Position numbers and translations under genes: made by a program. From Riemerella anatipestifer_E (GTDB taxonomy: Bacteria > Bacteroidota > Bacteroidia > Flavobacteriales > Weeksellaceae), in NCBI RefSeq assembly GCF_009932355.1, contig NZ_LEKU01000010.1, positions 1-64,000 of the forward strand: 64,000 nt of DNA, given 5' to 3'. Shown here one piece after another: positions 44,321 through 53,798 of the stretch (positions are counted from its first letter, which is position 1; each line of letters starts with the position of its first letter). The notes below the pieces were generated by a model that worked only from the letters and a program-made list of their open reading frames with translations, had not been told where the DNA came from and ran no database searches.

Positions 44321-45445
44321 ATGGCATCTATAGTAGTAAAAAAGGTAACTAACGATAACGAATTACAGGATTTCATAAAATTCCCAAACAAACTTTATAA
44401 AGAAAATCCCAACTATGTGCCACCACTTAACAACGATGAAAAGAATATTTGGAACGCTAAAGAAAACCCAGCTTTATCTTACTCTGATGCAGAACAATAT
44501 TTAGCATATAGAAATGGAGAAGTTGTTGGGCGTATTGCACTTATGGTTAATTATAAGGAAGAAAAGGAGTTAGGTGTTAAAAAGTTGCGTTTTGGGTGGC
44601 TGGATTTTATAGATGATATAGAGGTTTCAAAAGCATTGATGGATAAAGCTATAGAAGTAGCTAAATCTAAAAATCTTCCCAAGATTGAAGGTCCAATGGG
44701 GTTTACTAATTTGGATAAAGCGGGTATGTTGATAAAAGGGTTTGACAAATTGGCAACTATGATAGGAATATATAATTTTGAATATTATCCCGCTCATTTA
44801 GAGGAACTTGGACTTAAAAAAGAAAAAGAATGGGTAGAGTTTGAAATTGATTTTCCAGAGCAACTGCCAGAAAAAGTAACCAAGTTTAGCGGTCTTATTA
44901 AAGAAAAATATAAGCTTAAGGTTCTTAGGTTTAATCATAAAAAAGAAATATTGCCTTTAGTAGAGCCTATGTTTAAATTACTTGATGAAACTTATAAGAA
45001 TTTATCTACCTACACGCCGATTTCAGATGAGCAAATCAAGACTTATAAAGAGAAATATTTTGGTTTTATAGACAAAGATTATATCATTTGTATTTCTGAT
45101 GAACATAATGATTTAATTGCTTTTGCTATCACAATGCCATCTTATTCTAGAGCTTTGCAAAAGGCTAAAGGTAAGTTGCTTCCGTTTGGGTGGTGGCACT
45201 TTCTACAAGCAAGTAAGAAGAATGATAGAGCTAACTTTTACCTAATAGGCATTCGTCCAGATTACCAGCGTAGAGGAGTTACTTCTATTATCTTTGAAGA
45301 GATTTATAAAGTGTTTAAGAAGAAAGGGGTGAGGTTTTTAGAAACCAATCCTGAGCTTGAAGAAAATAAAAATATTCAACTTTTGTGGCAGGATTATAAT
45401 CCGGTTAATCACAAACGAAGAAGAACTTATTCATTAGACATTTAA
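44321..45445 (+). CDS. GNAT-like N-acetyltransferase domain protein
   Basis: A 374-residue protein of a Bacteroidetes family with GNAT-like folds. The C-terminal domain shows IGIRPDYQRRGVTSIIFEE (about 304-322), the acetyl-CoA loop pattern RxxGxx. The N-terminal half is also GNAT-like (IVVKKVTNDNELQDFIKFP). Substrate unknown. Its stop is 10 bases before a 59-residue membrane protein. Confidence 0.8.
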   Translation: MASIVVKKVTNDNELQDFIKFPNKLYKENPNYVPPLNNDEKNIWNAKENPALSYSDAEQYLAYRNGEVVGRIALMVNYKEEKELGVKKLRFGWLDFIDDIEVSKALMDKAIEVAKSKNLPKIEGPMGFTNLDKAGMLIKGFDKLATMIGIYNFEYYPAHLEELGLKKEKEWVEFEIDFPEQLPEKVTKFSGLIKEKYKLKVLRFNHKKEILPLVEPMFKLLDETYKNLSTYTPISDEQIKTYKEKYFGFIDKDYIICISDEHNDLIAFAITMPSYSRALQKAKGKLLPFGWWHFLQASKKNDRANFYLIGIRPDYQRRGVTSIIFEEIYKVFKKKGVRFLETNPELEENKNIQLLWQDYNPVNHKRRRTYSLDI

Positions 45446-45455
45446 GGCATTTTCA

Positions 45456-45635
45456 ATGAAAAAACAACTTTATTTCTATGCGATTTTAATTATCGCATTT
45501 GTATTATATAATACCGTTTTTAAAGTCGAAGACGATAGGGTGAACGCTATCGTTAATATTACCTTTGCAAGTGTTCTGTTTTTGTATATTGCTTATATCG
45601 CTTGGGTGATATTAAAGAAAATGAAAAATAGATAA
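45456..45635 (+). CDS. Small membrane protein (59 residues)
   Basis: ATG 45456 opens a 59-residue frame with two predicted membrane helices (YFYAILIIAFVLYNTVF near 6-22 and ITFASVLFLYIAYIAWVIL near 34-52) and a basic C-terminus KKMKNR. It was just below a 60-residue cut-off. It follows the acetyltransferase-like gene by 10 bases, suggesting co-transcription. I do not recognise a family. Confidence 0.6.
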   Translation: MKKQLYFYAILIIAFVLYNTVFKVEDDRVNAIVNITFASVLFLYIAYIAWVILKKMKNR

Positions 45636-45728
45636 AATAGCTATTTAAAATAATTCTAAATTAACTAAATATAAGTTATTTTGCTTTTAAAAAGGAGGTG
45701 GCTTTTTTAGTTTTAAGGTTTAATTTCT

Positions 45729-45736
45729 TAGCTTTG
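45729..45736 (+). promoter_or_regulatory. Promoter -7 element for the nuo operon
   Basis: TAGCTTTG fits TAnnTTTG and lies 22 bases before the nuoA ATG. No clear -33 box is seen. Confidence 0.5.
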
Positions 45737-45758
45737 CAGGTCAAGAATTAAAGTTATT

Positions 45759-46124
45759 ATGAGTATTCCAGAAAATTATATTCCAATTTTAATACAAGCT
45801 GCTGTAGGCTTGGGGTTTGTGTTGATTTCTTTGGTAGCTTCTCATTATTTGGGACCTAGGCTTAATGGCGGAGTTAAAGATGATGCCTTTGAGTGTGGGG
45901 TAGAGATTGAAGGAGATGCTAGAACACCATTCTCTGTTAAGTATTTTCTTACAGCTATTTTATTTGTTTTATTTGATATAGAAATAGTTTTTTTCTACCC
46001 TTATGCGGTTAACTTTAGGGAGTTTGGGGTAGAAGGCTTTTTAGCTGTTCTTACATTTGTAGCAGTATTTTTTATCGGATTTTTCTATGTTCTTAAAAGA
46101 GGAGCTTTAGATTGGGATAAGTAA
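45759..46124 (+). CDS. nuoA: NADH-quinone oxidoreductase subunit A
   Basis: A 121-residue membrane subunit of complex I with three helices. The conserved FECGVEIEGDARTPFSVKYF (about 46-65) and FDIEIVFFYP motifs near residue 73 mark NuoA, a part of the quinone-site interface. It is the first gene of the 14-gene nuo operon, with a -7 box upstream. Confidence 0.95.
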   Translation: MSIPENYIPILIQAAVGLGFVLISLVASHYLGPRLNGGVKDDAFECGVEIEGDARTPFSVKYFLTAILFVLFDIEIVFFYPYAVNFREFGVEGFLAVLTFVAVFFIGFFYVLKRGALDWDK

Positions 46125-46167
46125 GAATGTTTAAGTAACTATTATATTTAAAAATTAGAAAAACGAG

Positions 46168-46722
46168 ATGTCTAATAAACCTATTATAAAAACAGATGCA
46201 CCAGCTCCTCCAGGATATTCAGGAGAGGGGTTCTTTGCAACAAAATTAAGTAGCCTTATAGGAATGGCACGTTCTTATTCCTTATGGCCACTACCATTTG
46301 CAACTTCTTGTTGTGGTATTGAGTTTATGGCAATGGCGATGCCTACTTATGATATGGCAAGATTCGGTGCAGAAAGAATGTCTTTCTCTCCAAGACAAGC
46401 AGATTGTCTTTTGGTTTGCGGAACTATATCTAAAAAATTAGCACCTGTACTTAAGCAAGTTTACTCTCAGATGGCAGAACCTAAATGGGTAATAGCGGTG
46501 GGAGCTTGTGCAAGTAGCGGTGGTATTTTTGATACTTATTCGGTACTACAAGGTATAGATAAAATTATACCTGTAGATGTATATGTGCCAGGGTGTCCGC
46601 CTAGACCAGAGCAGATATTAGAAGGGTTTATGCAGGTTCAGGCATTGGCACAGAGTGAAAGTCTTAGAAGAAGAGATATGCCAGAATATAAGGCATTGTT
46701 AGAAAGCTACGGTGTTAAATAA
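46168..46722 (+). CDS. nuoB: NADH-quinone oxidoreductase subunit B
   Basis: A 184-residue peripheral subunit binding iron-sulfur cluster N2, the last electron carrier before quinone. TSCCGIEFMAMAMP (near residue 48) gives the tandem cysteines, and GACASSGGIFDTYSV and YVPGCPPRPEQI supply the other ligands. It follows nuoA by 43 bases. Confidence 0.96.
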   Translation: MSNKPIIKTDAPAPPGYSGEGFFATKLSSLIGMARSYSLWPLPFATSCCGIEFMAMAMPTYDMARFGAERMSFSPRQADCLLVCGTISKKLAPVLKQVYSQMAEPKWVIAVGACASSGGIFDTYSVLQGIDKIIPVDVYVPGCPPRPEQILEGFMQVQALAQSESLRRRDMPEYKALLESYGVK

Positions 46723-46804
46723 ATTGAGATAATTTGAAATTGAGAGCTAGATTATCAAAAAATTAAAGAAGTTAAATCATTGTCAAATTATCATATAAAA
46801 AGAT

Positions 46805-47299
46805 ATGAACAACGAATTTGTTTTAGAGGCCATAAATAGAGAATTTCCAGAAGCGGTATTGTCAGTTTCTGAGCCTCATGGTCTGTTAACATTAGAGGTA
46901 AAAAAAGAAGAGGTAAAAAAACTTATTCATCATCTAAAAGATTCTTCTTTAGAAATAGGTTTTCTTACAGATATATGTGGTATCCATTATCCTCAAGATA
47001 AGGCTAAGGAACTAGGAGTTATCTATCATCTTCATAATATGAAGACTAATTTTAGAGTTCGTCTAAAAGTGTTTATGCCGATAGAAGAAGCAGAGGTAGA
47101 TACCATTTCAGATTTATATTCAGGAGCTAACTGGATGGAGAGAGAAACATTTGATTTTTACGGTATTAGATTTAAGGGACACCCTGATTTAAGAATTATC
47201 TTAAACGACCCAGATATGGGCTACCACCCAATGCTTAAACAGTACCGTTTAGAAGATGGTACTAGAGAGGATAAAGATGATAAAATGTTTGGTAGATAG
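46805..47299 (+). CDS. nuoC: NADH-quinone oxidoreductase subunit C
   Basis: A 164-residue peripheral subunit of the connecting module. SGANWMERETFDFYGIRFKGHPDLRIILNDP (near 103-133) is the family signature. It is separate from NuoD, unlike the fused NuoCD of E. coli. An 82-base AT-rich gap separates it from nuoB; the low-complexity spacer carries no clear signal. Confidence 0.94.
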   Translation: MNNEFVLEAINREFPEAVLSVSEPHGLLTLEVKKEEVKKLIHHLKDSSLEIGFLTDICGIHYPQDKAKELGVIYHLHNMKTNFRVRLKVFMPIEEAEVDTISDLYSGANWMERETFDFYGIRFKGHPDLRIILNDPDMGYHPMLKQYRLEDGTREDKDDKMFGR

Positions 47300-47334
47300 A
47301 ACTATTGGATATTTTACCCAAAATAAAATGAATT

Positions 47335-48558
47335 ATGAAAGATAACGAACTATCTAATATACTTAATCAATACGAAAGTAGTGAGCAAATTGATGGGCAA
47401 TTATATACCCTTAATTTAGGACCTACACACCCCGCAACACATGGTATATTCCAAAATGTACTGACGATGGATGGGGAAAAAATACTTCACTCTGAGCAGA
47501 CGGTAGGTTATATTCATCGTGCTTTTGAGAAAATATCAGAGAGAAGACCTTACGCCCAGATTACTACGCTTACAGACCGTCTTAATTATTGTTCAGCTCC
47601 AATCAACAACTTAGGATGGCATATGACGGTGGAAAAGCTCATCGGTTGTAAAGTACCGAAGAGAGTAGATTATATGCGTATCATCATTATGGAGTTGGCT
47701 AGGATTGCAGACCATTTGGTATGTAATGGGGTAATAGGAGTAGATACAGGAGCAATTACAGGGTTTACCTATGTATTCCAAGACAGAGAGCGTATTTACG
47801 AAATGTACGAGCAAATCTGCGGAGCTAGAATGACTACCAATATTGGTAGAATTGGTGGTTTTGAGAGAGATTTTAGCCCTAAATTTCACGAATTAATTAA
47901 AGATTTTATTAAAAACTTCCCAAAAAGATTCCAAGAGTTTTGTAACCTAATGGAGCGAAACAGAATCTTTATGGATAGAACTATTGGGGCAGGACCTATT
48001 TCGGCAGAGAGAGCTCTTAATTACAGCTTTACAGGACCAAATCTTCGTGCAGCTGGGGTAGATTACGATGTGCGTGTAGCACAACCTTATTCGTCTTATG
48101 ATGATTTTGATTTTATCATTCCAGTAGGGACAGCGGGAGATACTTATGACAGATTTATGGTTCGTCAGCAGGAGATATGGGAAAGTTATAAGTTGGTTAA
48201 AAATGCTTACGAAAACCTTCCAGAAGGTGATTATCACGCAGATGTTCCAGAGTTTTATTTGCCAGCTAAAGCAGATGTTTACACCAAAATGGAAGCTCTT
48301 ATCTATCACTTTAAAATTGTTATGGGAGAGCAAGATATTCCTAAAGGAGAGGTGTACCATTGTGTAGAGGGTGGAAATGGAGAGTTAGGCTTCTATCTTA
48401 TTAGTGATGGTGGAAGAACGCCATACAGACTACACTTTAGAAGACCTTGTTTTATATACTACCAAGCGTTCCCAGAAATGATAAAAGGCTCTATGATTTC
48501 TGATGCTATTGTAACTATGAGTAGTATGAATGTAATTGCAGGAGAATTAGACGCCTAA
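47335..48558 (+). CDS. nuoD: NADH-quinone oxidoreductase subunit D
   Basis: A 407-residue subunit that forms the quinone-binding cavity with NuoB. LNLGPTHPATHGI (near residue 26) contains the conserved quinone-site His, and YSSYDDFDFIIPVGTAGDTYDR is typical. Full length, separate from NuoC. It lies 35 bases after nuoC. Confidence 0.96.
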   Translation: MKDNELSNILNQYESSEQIDGQLYTLNLGPTHPATHGIFQNVLTMDGEKILHSEQTVGYIHRAFEKISERRPYAQITTLTDRLNYCSAPINNLGWHMTVEKLIGCKVPKRVDYMRIIIMELARIADHLVCNGVIGVDTGAITGFTYVFQDRERIYEMYEQICGARMTTNIGRIGGFERDFSPKFHELIKDFIKNFPKRFQEFCNLMERNRIFMDRTIGAGPISAERALNYSFTGPNLRAAGVDYDVRVAQPYSSYDDFDFIIPVGTAGDTYDRFMVRQQEIWESYKLVKNAYENLPEGDYHADVPEFYLPAKADVYTKMEALIYHFKIVMGEQDIPKGEVYHCVEGGNGELGFYLISDGGRTPYRLHFRRPCFIYYQAFPEMIKGSMISDAIVTMSSMNVIAGELDA

Positions 48559-48615
48559 AATTTTGCTAAAACTAAAAAAGAATTAGAGTACACAGTACTT
48601 TTACAAGATAAAAAA

Positions 48616-49128
48616 ATGAACGAGACAGTTATAGCTTTTAAGCCAGAAACCTTAGAAAAGGTTCATAAAATCATCGCTAGATACCCTGAAGGGAAACAAA
48701 AGTCGGCACTTATTCCTGTTTTGCATATTGCACAAAAGGAATTTGGAGGGTGGCTTAGTGTTCCCGTGATGGACTATGTGGCGGAGGTGCTTAACATATT
48801 GCCAATAGAGGTGTACGAAGTGGCTACTTTCTACACGATGTTTAATATGAAGCCGGTAGGTAAATATGTGCTAGAAGTGTGTAGAACAGGACCTTGTATG
48901 CTCAATGGAAGTGATGATATTTTAGACCATATCCGTAAAACACTTAACATTAAGGATGGAGAAACTACGGAAGATGGTTTGTTTACATTAAAACCAGCGG
49001 AATGCTTAGGAGCTTGTGGCTACGCACCAATGATGCAGTTAGGGAAATTTTATCATGAACATTTAACTAAAGAGAAAGTAGATGAAATCCTTGAGCTATG
49101 CAGACAAGGAGCCATTGCTTTGGATTAA
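48616..49128 (+). CDS. nuoE: NADH-quinone oxidoreductase subunit E
   Basis: A 170-residue thioredoxin-like subunit binding the 2Fe-2S cluster N1a. The ligands are in CRTGPCMLNGSDDI (near residue 89) and ECLGACGYAPMM (near residue 130). It sits with nuoF and nuoG in the electron-input module. Confidence 0.95.
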   Translation: MNETVIAFKPETLEKVHKIIARYPEGKQKSALIPVLHIAQKEFGGWLSVPVMDYVAEVLNILPIEVYEVATFYTMFNMKPVGKYVLEVCRTGPCMLNGSDDILDHIRKTLNIKDGETTEDGLFTLKPAECLGACGYAPMMQLGKFYHEHLTKEKVDEILELCRQGAIALD

Positions 49129-49140
49129 ATAAAAGAAAAA

Positions 49141-50496
49141 ATGAGTAAAAAACTTTTACTTAAAGATGCACATATAGAGGGTATTCGTTATTTTGATGTT
49201 TACCGCAAACAGGGAGGTTATCAAGCAGCAGAAAAGGCACTTAAGATGGCTCCTGAAGAAATTTTAGAAGAAGTAAAAACTTCTGGACTTAGAGGTCGTG
49301 GAGGAGCAGGTTTCCCTACGGGGCTTAAGTGGAGCTTTTTAGCGAAGCCAGAAGGGGTGCCTAGACACTTGGTAGTGAATGCCGATGAGTCAGAGCCAGG
49401 CACTTTCAAGGACAGATATTTGATGGAATTTATTCCTCATCTTTTAATTGAAGGAATGTTAATTTCGTCTTACTGTTTAGGTTCTAATGCTTCTTACATC
49501 TACATTAGAGGAGAATATTCTTGGATTCCTGATATTTTAGAGGAAGCTATTGAGGAAGCTAAAAAAGCAGGATTTTTAGGTAAAAATATATTAGGTTCTG
49601 GTTTTGATTTGGAAATTTATGTCCAAAGAGGAGGTGGAGCTTACATCTGTGGAGAGGAAACCGCTCTTCTAGAATCATTAGAAGGAAGAAGAGGTAATCC
49701 TAGACTAAAACCTCCATTCCCAGCGGTTAAAGGGCTTTGGGAAAGACCTACGGTAGTTAATAATGTGGAGTCTATTGCCGCAGTAGTGCCTATTATCAAT
49801 ATTTCTGGAGCAGAGTATGCTAAAATTGGAGTTGGGCGTTCTACAGGAACTAAGCTAATTTCAGCGTGTGGTAATATCAATAAACCAGGAGTTTATGAGA
49901 TTGATATGACCATTACAGTGGAAGAATTTATATATTCTGATGAATATTGTGGTGGAATACCTAACGGAAAGCGTCTTAAGGCGTGTATTCCTGGAGGAAG
50001 TTCTGTGCCTATTGTACCAGCTAATTTATTGCTAAGAACCATAGATGGCAAACCAAGATATATGAATTACGAATCCCTTTCAGAAGGAGGGTTTGCTACG
50101 GGAACGATGATGGGGTCAGGTGGTTTCATTGTTTTAGATGAAGACCAATCTGTGGTAAAACACACTATGACTTTAGCTCGTTTCTACAACCACGAAAGCT
50201 GTGGACAATGTACACCTTGTAGAGAAGGAACGGGGTGGATGTATCGTATCCTGAAAAAGATTGTAGAAGGTAAAGGAGAAATGTCCGATATAGATTTACT
50301 ATGGGATATTCAAAGAAAAATAGAGGGTAATACCATTTGTCCGTTAGGAGATGCGGCAGCGTGGCCTGTAGCAGCAGCTATTCGCCATTTCCGTGATGAG
50401 TTTGAATGGTATGTTAAAAACCCAGAGTTAGCATTAACTCAAAACTACGGTTTAGGAAACTATGCAGATCCTATTCCTTTAAAAGTGGAAGAGTAA
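49141..50496 (+). CDS. nuoF: NADH-quinone oxidoreductase subunit F
   Basis: A 451-residue subunit that binds NADH, FMN and the N3 4Fe-4S cluster. GRGGAGFPTGLKWSF (near residue 53) is the NADH site, RGGGAYICGEETAL (near residue 164) the FMN site, and ESCGQCTPCREGTGW (near residue 350) gives the cluster cysteines. It starts 12 bases after nuoE. Confidence 0.97.
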   Translation: MSKKLLLKDAHIEGIRYFDVYRKQGGYQAAEKALKMAPEEILEEVKTSGLRGRGGAGFPTGLKWSFLAKPEGVPRHLVVNADESEPGTFKDRYLMEFIPHLLIEGMLISSYCLGSNASYIYIRGEYSWIPDILEEAIEEAKKAGFLGKNILGSGFDLEIYVQRGGGAYICGEETALLESLEGRRGNPRLKPPFPAVKGLWERPTVVNNVESIAAVVPIINISGAEYAKIGVGRSTGTKLISACGNINKPGVYEIDMTITVEEFIYSDEYCGGIPNGKRLKACIPGGSSVPIVPANLLLRTIDGKPRYMNYESLSEGGFATGTMMGSGGFIVLDEDQSVVKHTMTLARFYNHESCGQCTPCREGTGWMYRILKKIVEGKGEMSDIDLLWDIQRKIEGNTICPLGDAAAWPVAAAIRHFRDEFEWYVKNPELALTQNYGLGNYADPIPLKVEE

Positions 50497-50602
50497 TTTT
50501 CTCAGATGTAGTAAAGAAATATTACTAATAAAGAGAAATGTATATATAAAATAACACAGTCAATTCATAGCCTATTTTTGAAAAGGTTAATTATAGAAAA
50601 TT

Positions 50603-51622
50603 ATGAGTGAGGAAGTTAAAAAGTTTAAAGTAACTATAGATGGGCAGACTACAGAGGTTGCTCCTGGTACTAGTATCCTAGAGGCTGCTAGACAAATCGG
50701 GGGGAAGTCTGTGCCGCCTGCAATGTGCTATTATAGTAAATTGGAAACTAGTGGTGGTAGATGTCGTACTTGTTTGGTAGAGGTTTCTAAAGGGTCAGAA
50801 GCAGACCCTAGACCAATGCCTAAACTTGTGGCAAGTTGTCGTACAACAGTGATGGACGGTATGGAGGTAAAAAATTTAACTTCTGAGAAAACTCAAGAGG
50901 CCAGAAAAGCCGTTACTGAGTTCCTCCTTGTTAATCACCCATTGGATTGTCCAATTTGTGACCAAGCTGGAGAGTGTCATCTTCAAGACTTAGGCTATGA
51001 ACACGGAGTAGAAAATACAAGAACGGAGTTTGAAAGAAGAACTTTTGAACCAGAAGATATAGGTCCTTATATTAAACTTAATATGAACCGTTGTATCCTA
51101 TGTGCTAGATGTGTCTTAGCGGCTAATCAGCTTACGAAAGAGAGAGAGCATGGGATATTATTTAGAGGTGATCACGCCGAAATATCTACCTACCTCAATA
51201 AGGCATTAGAGAATGATTTTATAGGTAATGTGATTGATGTTTGTCCTGTGGGAGCTCTAACGGATAACACTTCTCGTTTTGCGAGTAGAGTATGGTTTAC
51301 AAAACCTATGAACGCTACTTGTAAGTGCGAAAAATGTAGTGGTAAAGCAGTATTGTGGATGAAGGGGGATGAGGTTATCAGAGTAACGGCTAGAAAAGAC
51401 GAGTATGGTGAAGTAGAAGAATTTATTTGTAATGATTGCCGTTTCCATAAAAAAGATGTCAAGTATTGGAATGTTGAAGGACCAAGACATATCAGCAGAC
51501 ATTCTGTAATTTCTGCTAATCATTACGAAGATTCAACGAATGCTTACGAGCTTTTGGAGGATAATACAGCAAAAGAAATAGAAAGCTCTACAGAAAATAA
51601 AAATCAAGAAGAAGAAAAATAA
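50603..51622 (+). CDS. nuoG: NADH-quinone oxidoreductase subunit G, short form
   Basis: A 339-residue subunit with 2Fe-2S and 4Fe-4S clusters. MCYYSKLETSGGRCRTC (near residue 39), the His-Cys3 HPLDCPICDQAGEC (near residue 112) and NRCILCARCVLA (near residue 157) are all present. It also has the extra-cluster CxxC...C segment CKCEKCSGKAVLW. The large molybdopterin-like C-terminal domain of E. coli NuoG (about 900 residues) is absent. The frame ends in a Glu/Lys-rich tail and the next gene starts 3 bases later, so this is a real short form, not a broken gene. Confidence 0.92.
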   Translation: MSEEVKKFKVTIDGQTTEVAPGTSILEAARQIGGKSVPPAMCYYSKLETSGGRCRTCLVEVSKGSEADPRPMPKLVASCRTTVMDGMEVKNLTSEKTQEARKAVTEFLLVNHPLDCPICDQAGECHLQDLGYEHGVENTRTEFERRTFEPEDIGPYIKLNMNRCILCARCVLAANQLTKEREHGILFRGDHAEISTYLNKALENDFIGNVIDVCPVGALTDNTSRFASRVWFTKPMNATCKCEKCSGKAVLWMKGDEVIRVTARKDEYGEVEEFICNDCRFHKKDVKYWNVEGPRHISRHSVISANHYEDSTNAYELLEDNTAKEIESSTENKNQEEEK

Positions 51623-51625
51623 GTT

Positions 51626-52690
51626 ATGGATTTATTGACTTTTAAAACGATATTAGTAATCTCTCTTTTTATTCTGTCTCTTACGGTAGCGGCTTATTCT
51701 ACTTGGGCAGAAAGAAAGGTGGCTGCATTGATGCAAGACCGTATCGGTCCTAATAGGACTGGTCCATTGGGATTATTACAACCTTTGGCTGACGGTGGTA
51801 AATTTTTCTTTAAGGAAGACTTTATTCCTAAAAATTCAGAGAAGTTTTTATTTATTTTAGGTCCTGGTTTGGTGATGTTTATATCACTTATTACAGGAGC
51901 GGTTATTCCTTGGGGAAAAAGCCTTAACATAGGTGGAGAATCGTTTAGTTTACAAGTAGCTAACATAGATGTTGGGGTGCTTTACCTTATAGGTATGGTG
52001 TCTGTGGGAGTTTATGGCATTATGATAGGTGGTTGGGCTTCTAACAATAAATATTCTCTTATAGGTGCTATTCGTGCATCTTCTCAGATGATATCTTATG
52101 AATTAGCTATGGGGTTAGCATTATTGTCTATCATTATGATGGCAGGTTCATTAGATTTAAGAGTAATTACAGAAGCACAAGGCACAGGCAAACTATGGGG
52201 CGTAATTCCTGTAGGTTCTGGAATGAATTGGAATATTTTTTATCAACCAGTAGCCTTCTTAGTTTTCTTGGTAGCTGCATTGGCAGAGTGTAACCGACAT
52301 CCGTTCGATTTACCAGAGTGTGAGGCTGAGCTCGTGGCTGGTTTTATGACAGAGTATTCTGCGATGAAGTTGGGATTATATATGTTTGGGGAATATGTTA
52401 ATATGTTTATCTCCAATGCTTTAATGGTGGTTTTATTCTTTGGTGGTTACAACTATCCAGGTGTAGAATGGGTAACGACTACCTATGGTGAAAATGTAGC
52501 TGGAATTTTAAGTATTGTTGCGTTTTTGAGTAAAACATTCTTTGGTATCTTCTTGTTTATGTGGATTAGATGGACGCTTCCTCGTTTCCGTTACGACCAA
52601 CTGATGCATCTTGGTTGGAAGACTTTAATCCCATTAACATTAGTTAATTTATTGATAACAGGAGCGGTAATATTAGCGTTTGGAAGTTAA
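51626..52690 (+). CDS. nuoH: NADH-quinone oxidoreductase subunit H
   Basis: A 354-residue membrane subunit with about eight helices that links the quinone site to the proton channels. AERKVAALMQDRIGPNRTGP (near residue 29) and the FDLPECEAELVAGFMTEYS segment (near residue 229) are hallmark motifs. It starts 3 bases after nuoG. Confidence 0.96.
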   Translation: MDLLTFKTILVISLFILSLTVAAYSTWAERKVAALMQDRIGPNRTGPLGLLQPLADGGKFFFKEDFIPKNSEKFLFILGPGLVMFISLITGAVIPWGKSLNIGGESFSLQVANIDVGVLYLIGMVSVGVYGIMIGGWASNNKYSLIGAIRASSQMISYELAMGLALLSIIMMAGSLDLRVITEAQGTGKLWGVIPVGSGMNWNIFYQPVAFLVFLVAALAECNRHPFDLPECEAELVAGFMTEYSAMKLGLYMFGEYVNMFISNALMVVLFFGGYNYPGVEWVTTTYGENVAGILSIVAFLSKTFFGIFLFMWIRWTLPRFRYDQLMHLGWKTLIPLTLVNLLITGAVILAFGS

Positions 52691-52763
52691 TACCAAATTT
52701 ATAAAATTGAAATACAAGATAAAGACAATTAAATAATGTCTAACATCTAATATCTAATAGATA

Positions 52764-53291
52764 ATGAAATTAACAAATAGATCAAAAGTAGTTTCTAATA
52801 AAAAGATGACTTTGGCGGAAAAGGCTTATCTCCCTGCTATAGTTAAGGGTATGAGCATTACACTAAAGCATTTTTTTAAGAAAGATAGTACGATACAATA
52901 TCCAGAACAAGAAAAGCCAAGGGCTAAAGTATGGCGTGGGAGACATGTTCTTAAAAGAGATGATGAAGGTAGAGAAAGATGTACCGCTTGCGGGCTTTGT
53001 GCAGTTGCTTGTCCTGCGGAAGCCATTACGATGACTTCGGCTGAAAGAACTAAGGAAGAAAAACATCTTTATAGAGAGGAAAAATATGCTTCTACTTACG
53101 AAATTAATATGTTGAGATGTATTTTCTGTGGATTGTGTGAGGAGGCTTGTCCTAAATCGGCGATTTATCTTACAGATAGATTAGTAGATGTAGAGTCTAA
53201 CCGTGGTTCTTTTGTCTATGGAAAAGACAAACTAGTGGAGGATATGAACAATAGAATAGATATTAGTGAAAGACAAAAGAAATCTTATTAA
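52764..53291 (+). CDS. nuoI: NADH-quinone oxidoreductase subunit I
   Basis: A 175-residue ferredoxin-type subunit with two 4Fe-4S clusters (N6a, N6b). The two CxxCxxCxxxCP motifs are CTACGLCAVACP (near residue 74) and CIFCGLCEEACP (near residue 115). It relays electrons between NuoG and NuoB. A 73-base gap with repeated short AT-rich words precedes it. Confidence 0.95.
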   Translation: MKLTNRSKVVSNKKMTLAEKAYLPAIVKGMSITLKHFFKKDSTIQYPEQEKPRAKVWRGRHVLKRDDEGRERCTACGLCAVACPAEAITMTSAERTKEEKHLYREEKYASTYEINMLRCIFCGLCEEACPKSAIYLTDRLVDVESNRGSFVYGKDKLVEDMNNRIDISERQKKSY

Positions 53292-53294
53292 GTA

Positions 53295-53792
53295 ATGGAG
53301 CAGATTGTTTTTTATATTATTTCAGGTTTAGCGGTTATTAGTGCTATCTATTTTGTAGCAGCTAAAAATCCGTTATATAGTATATTGTCTTTAGTAATTA
53401 CATTTTTTTCTATAGCAGGATTGTATATATTACTTAACGCTCAATTTTTGGGAATTGTGCAGATTATAGTATATGCAGGAGCTATTATGGTTTTATTCTT
53501 ATATGTGCTTATGATGCTTAATCTAAAGGAGAAAGACGAAGGCAAAAAGGATAACCTAATGAAATTTGCAGGAATTTTCTCTGTAGGGCTTCTTTTAGTA
53601 GGTTTTGTAGGTGCTTTAAGAGGTTATGTAGGAAATGAATTACCTGTAACTGAGATTACAGAAGGTGTAGGGCTTACCAAAAATTTGGGAAGATTATTGT
53701 TTAATGAGTATGTATTGCCGTTTGAGTTGGCTTCAATTTTAATTCTTTCGGGGATTGTAGGAGCGGTGCTAATTGGTAAAAAAGATTTATAA
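53295..53792 (+). CDS. nuoJ: NADH-quinone oxidoreductase subunit J
   Basis: A 165-residue membrane subunit with five helices. NAQFLGIVQIIVYAGAIMVLFLYVLMML (near residue 48) is the family hallmark. It starts 3 bases after nuoI and 6 bases before nuoK. Confidence 0.94.
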   Translation: MEQIVFYIISGLAVISAIYFVAAKNPLYSILSLVITFFSIAGLYILLNAQFLGIVQIIVYAGAIMVLFLYVLMMLNLKEKDEGKKDNLMKFAGIFSVGLLLVGFVGALRGYVGNELPVTEITEGVGLTKNLGRLLFNEYVLPFELASILILSGIVGAVLIGKKDL

Positions 53793-53798
53793 AATATT

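Noticed and set aside
47947..48360. 137-codon minus-strand frame
   Set aside because: Antisense to nuoD, which is fully conserved; composition looks like a shadow.
50603..51622. nuoG as a truncated pseudogene
   Set aside because: The frame is intact, the iron-sulfur motifs are complete and the next gene follows by 3 bases, so it is a natural short form.
52691..52763. Repeated short AT-rich words between nuoH and nuoI
   Set aside because: Low-complexity spacer with no stable hairpin or promoter match; chance is a fair explanation.
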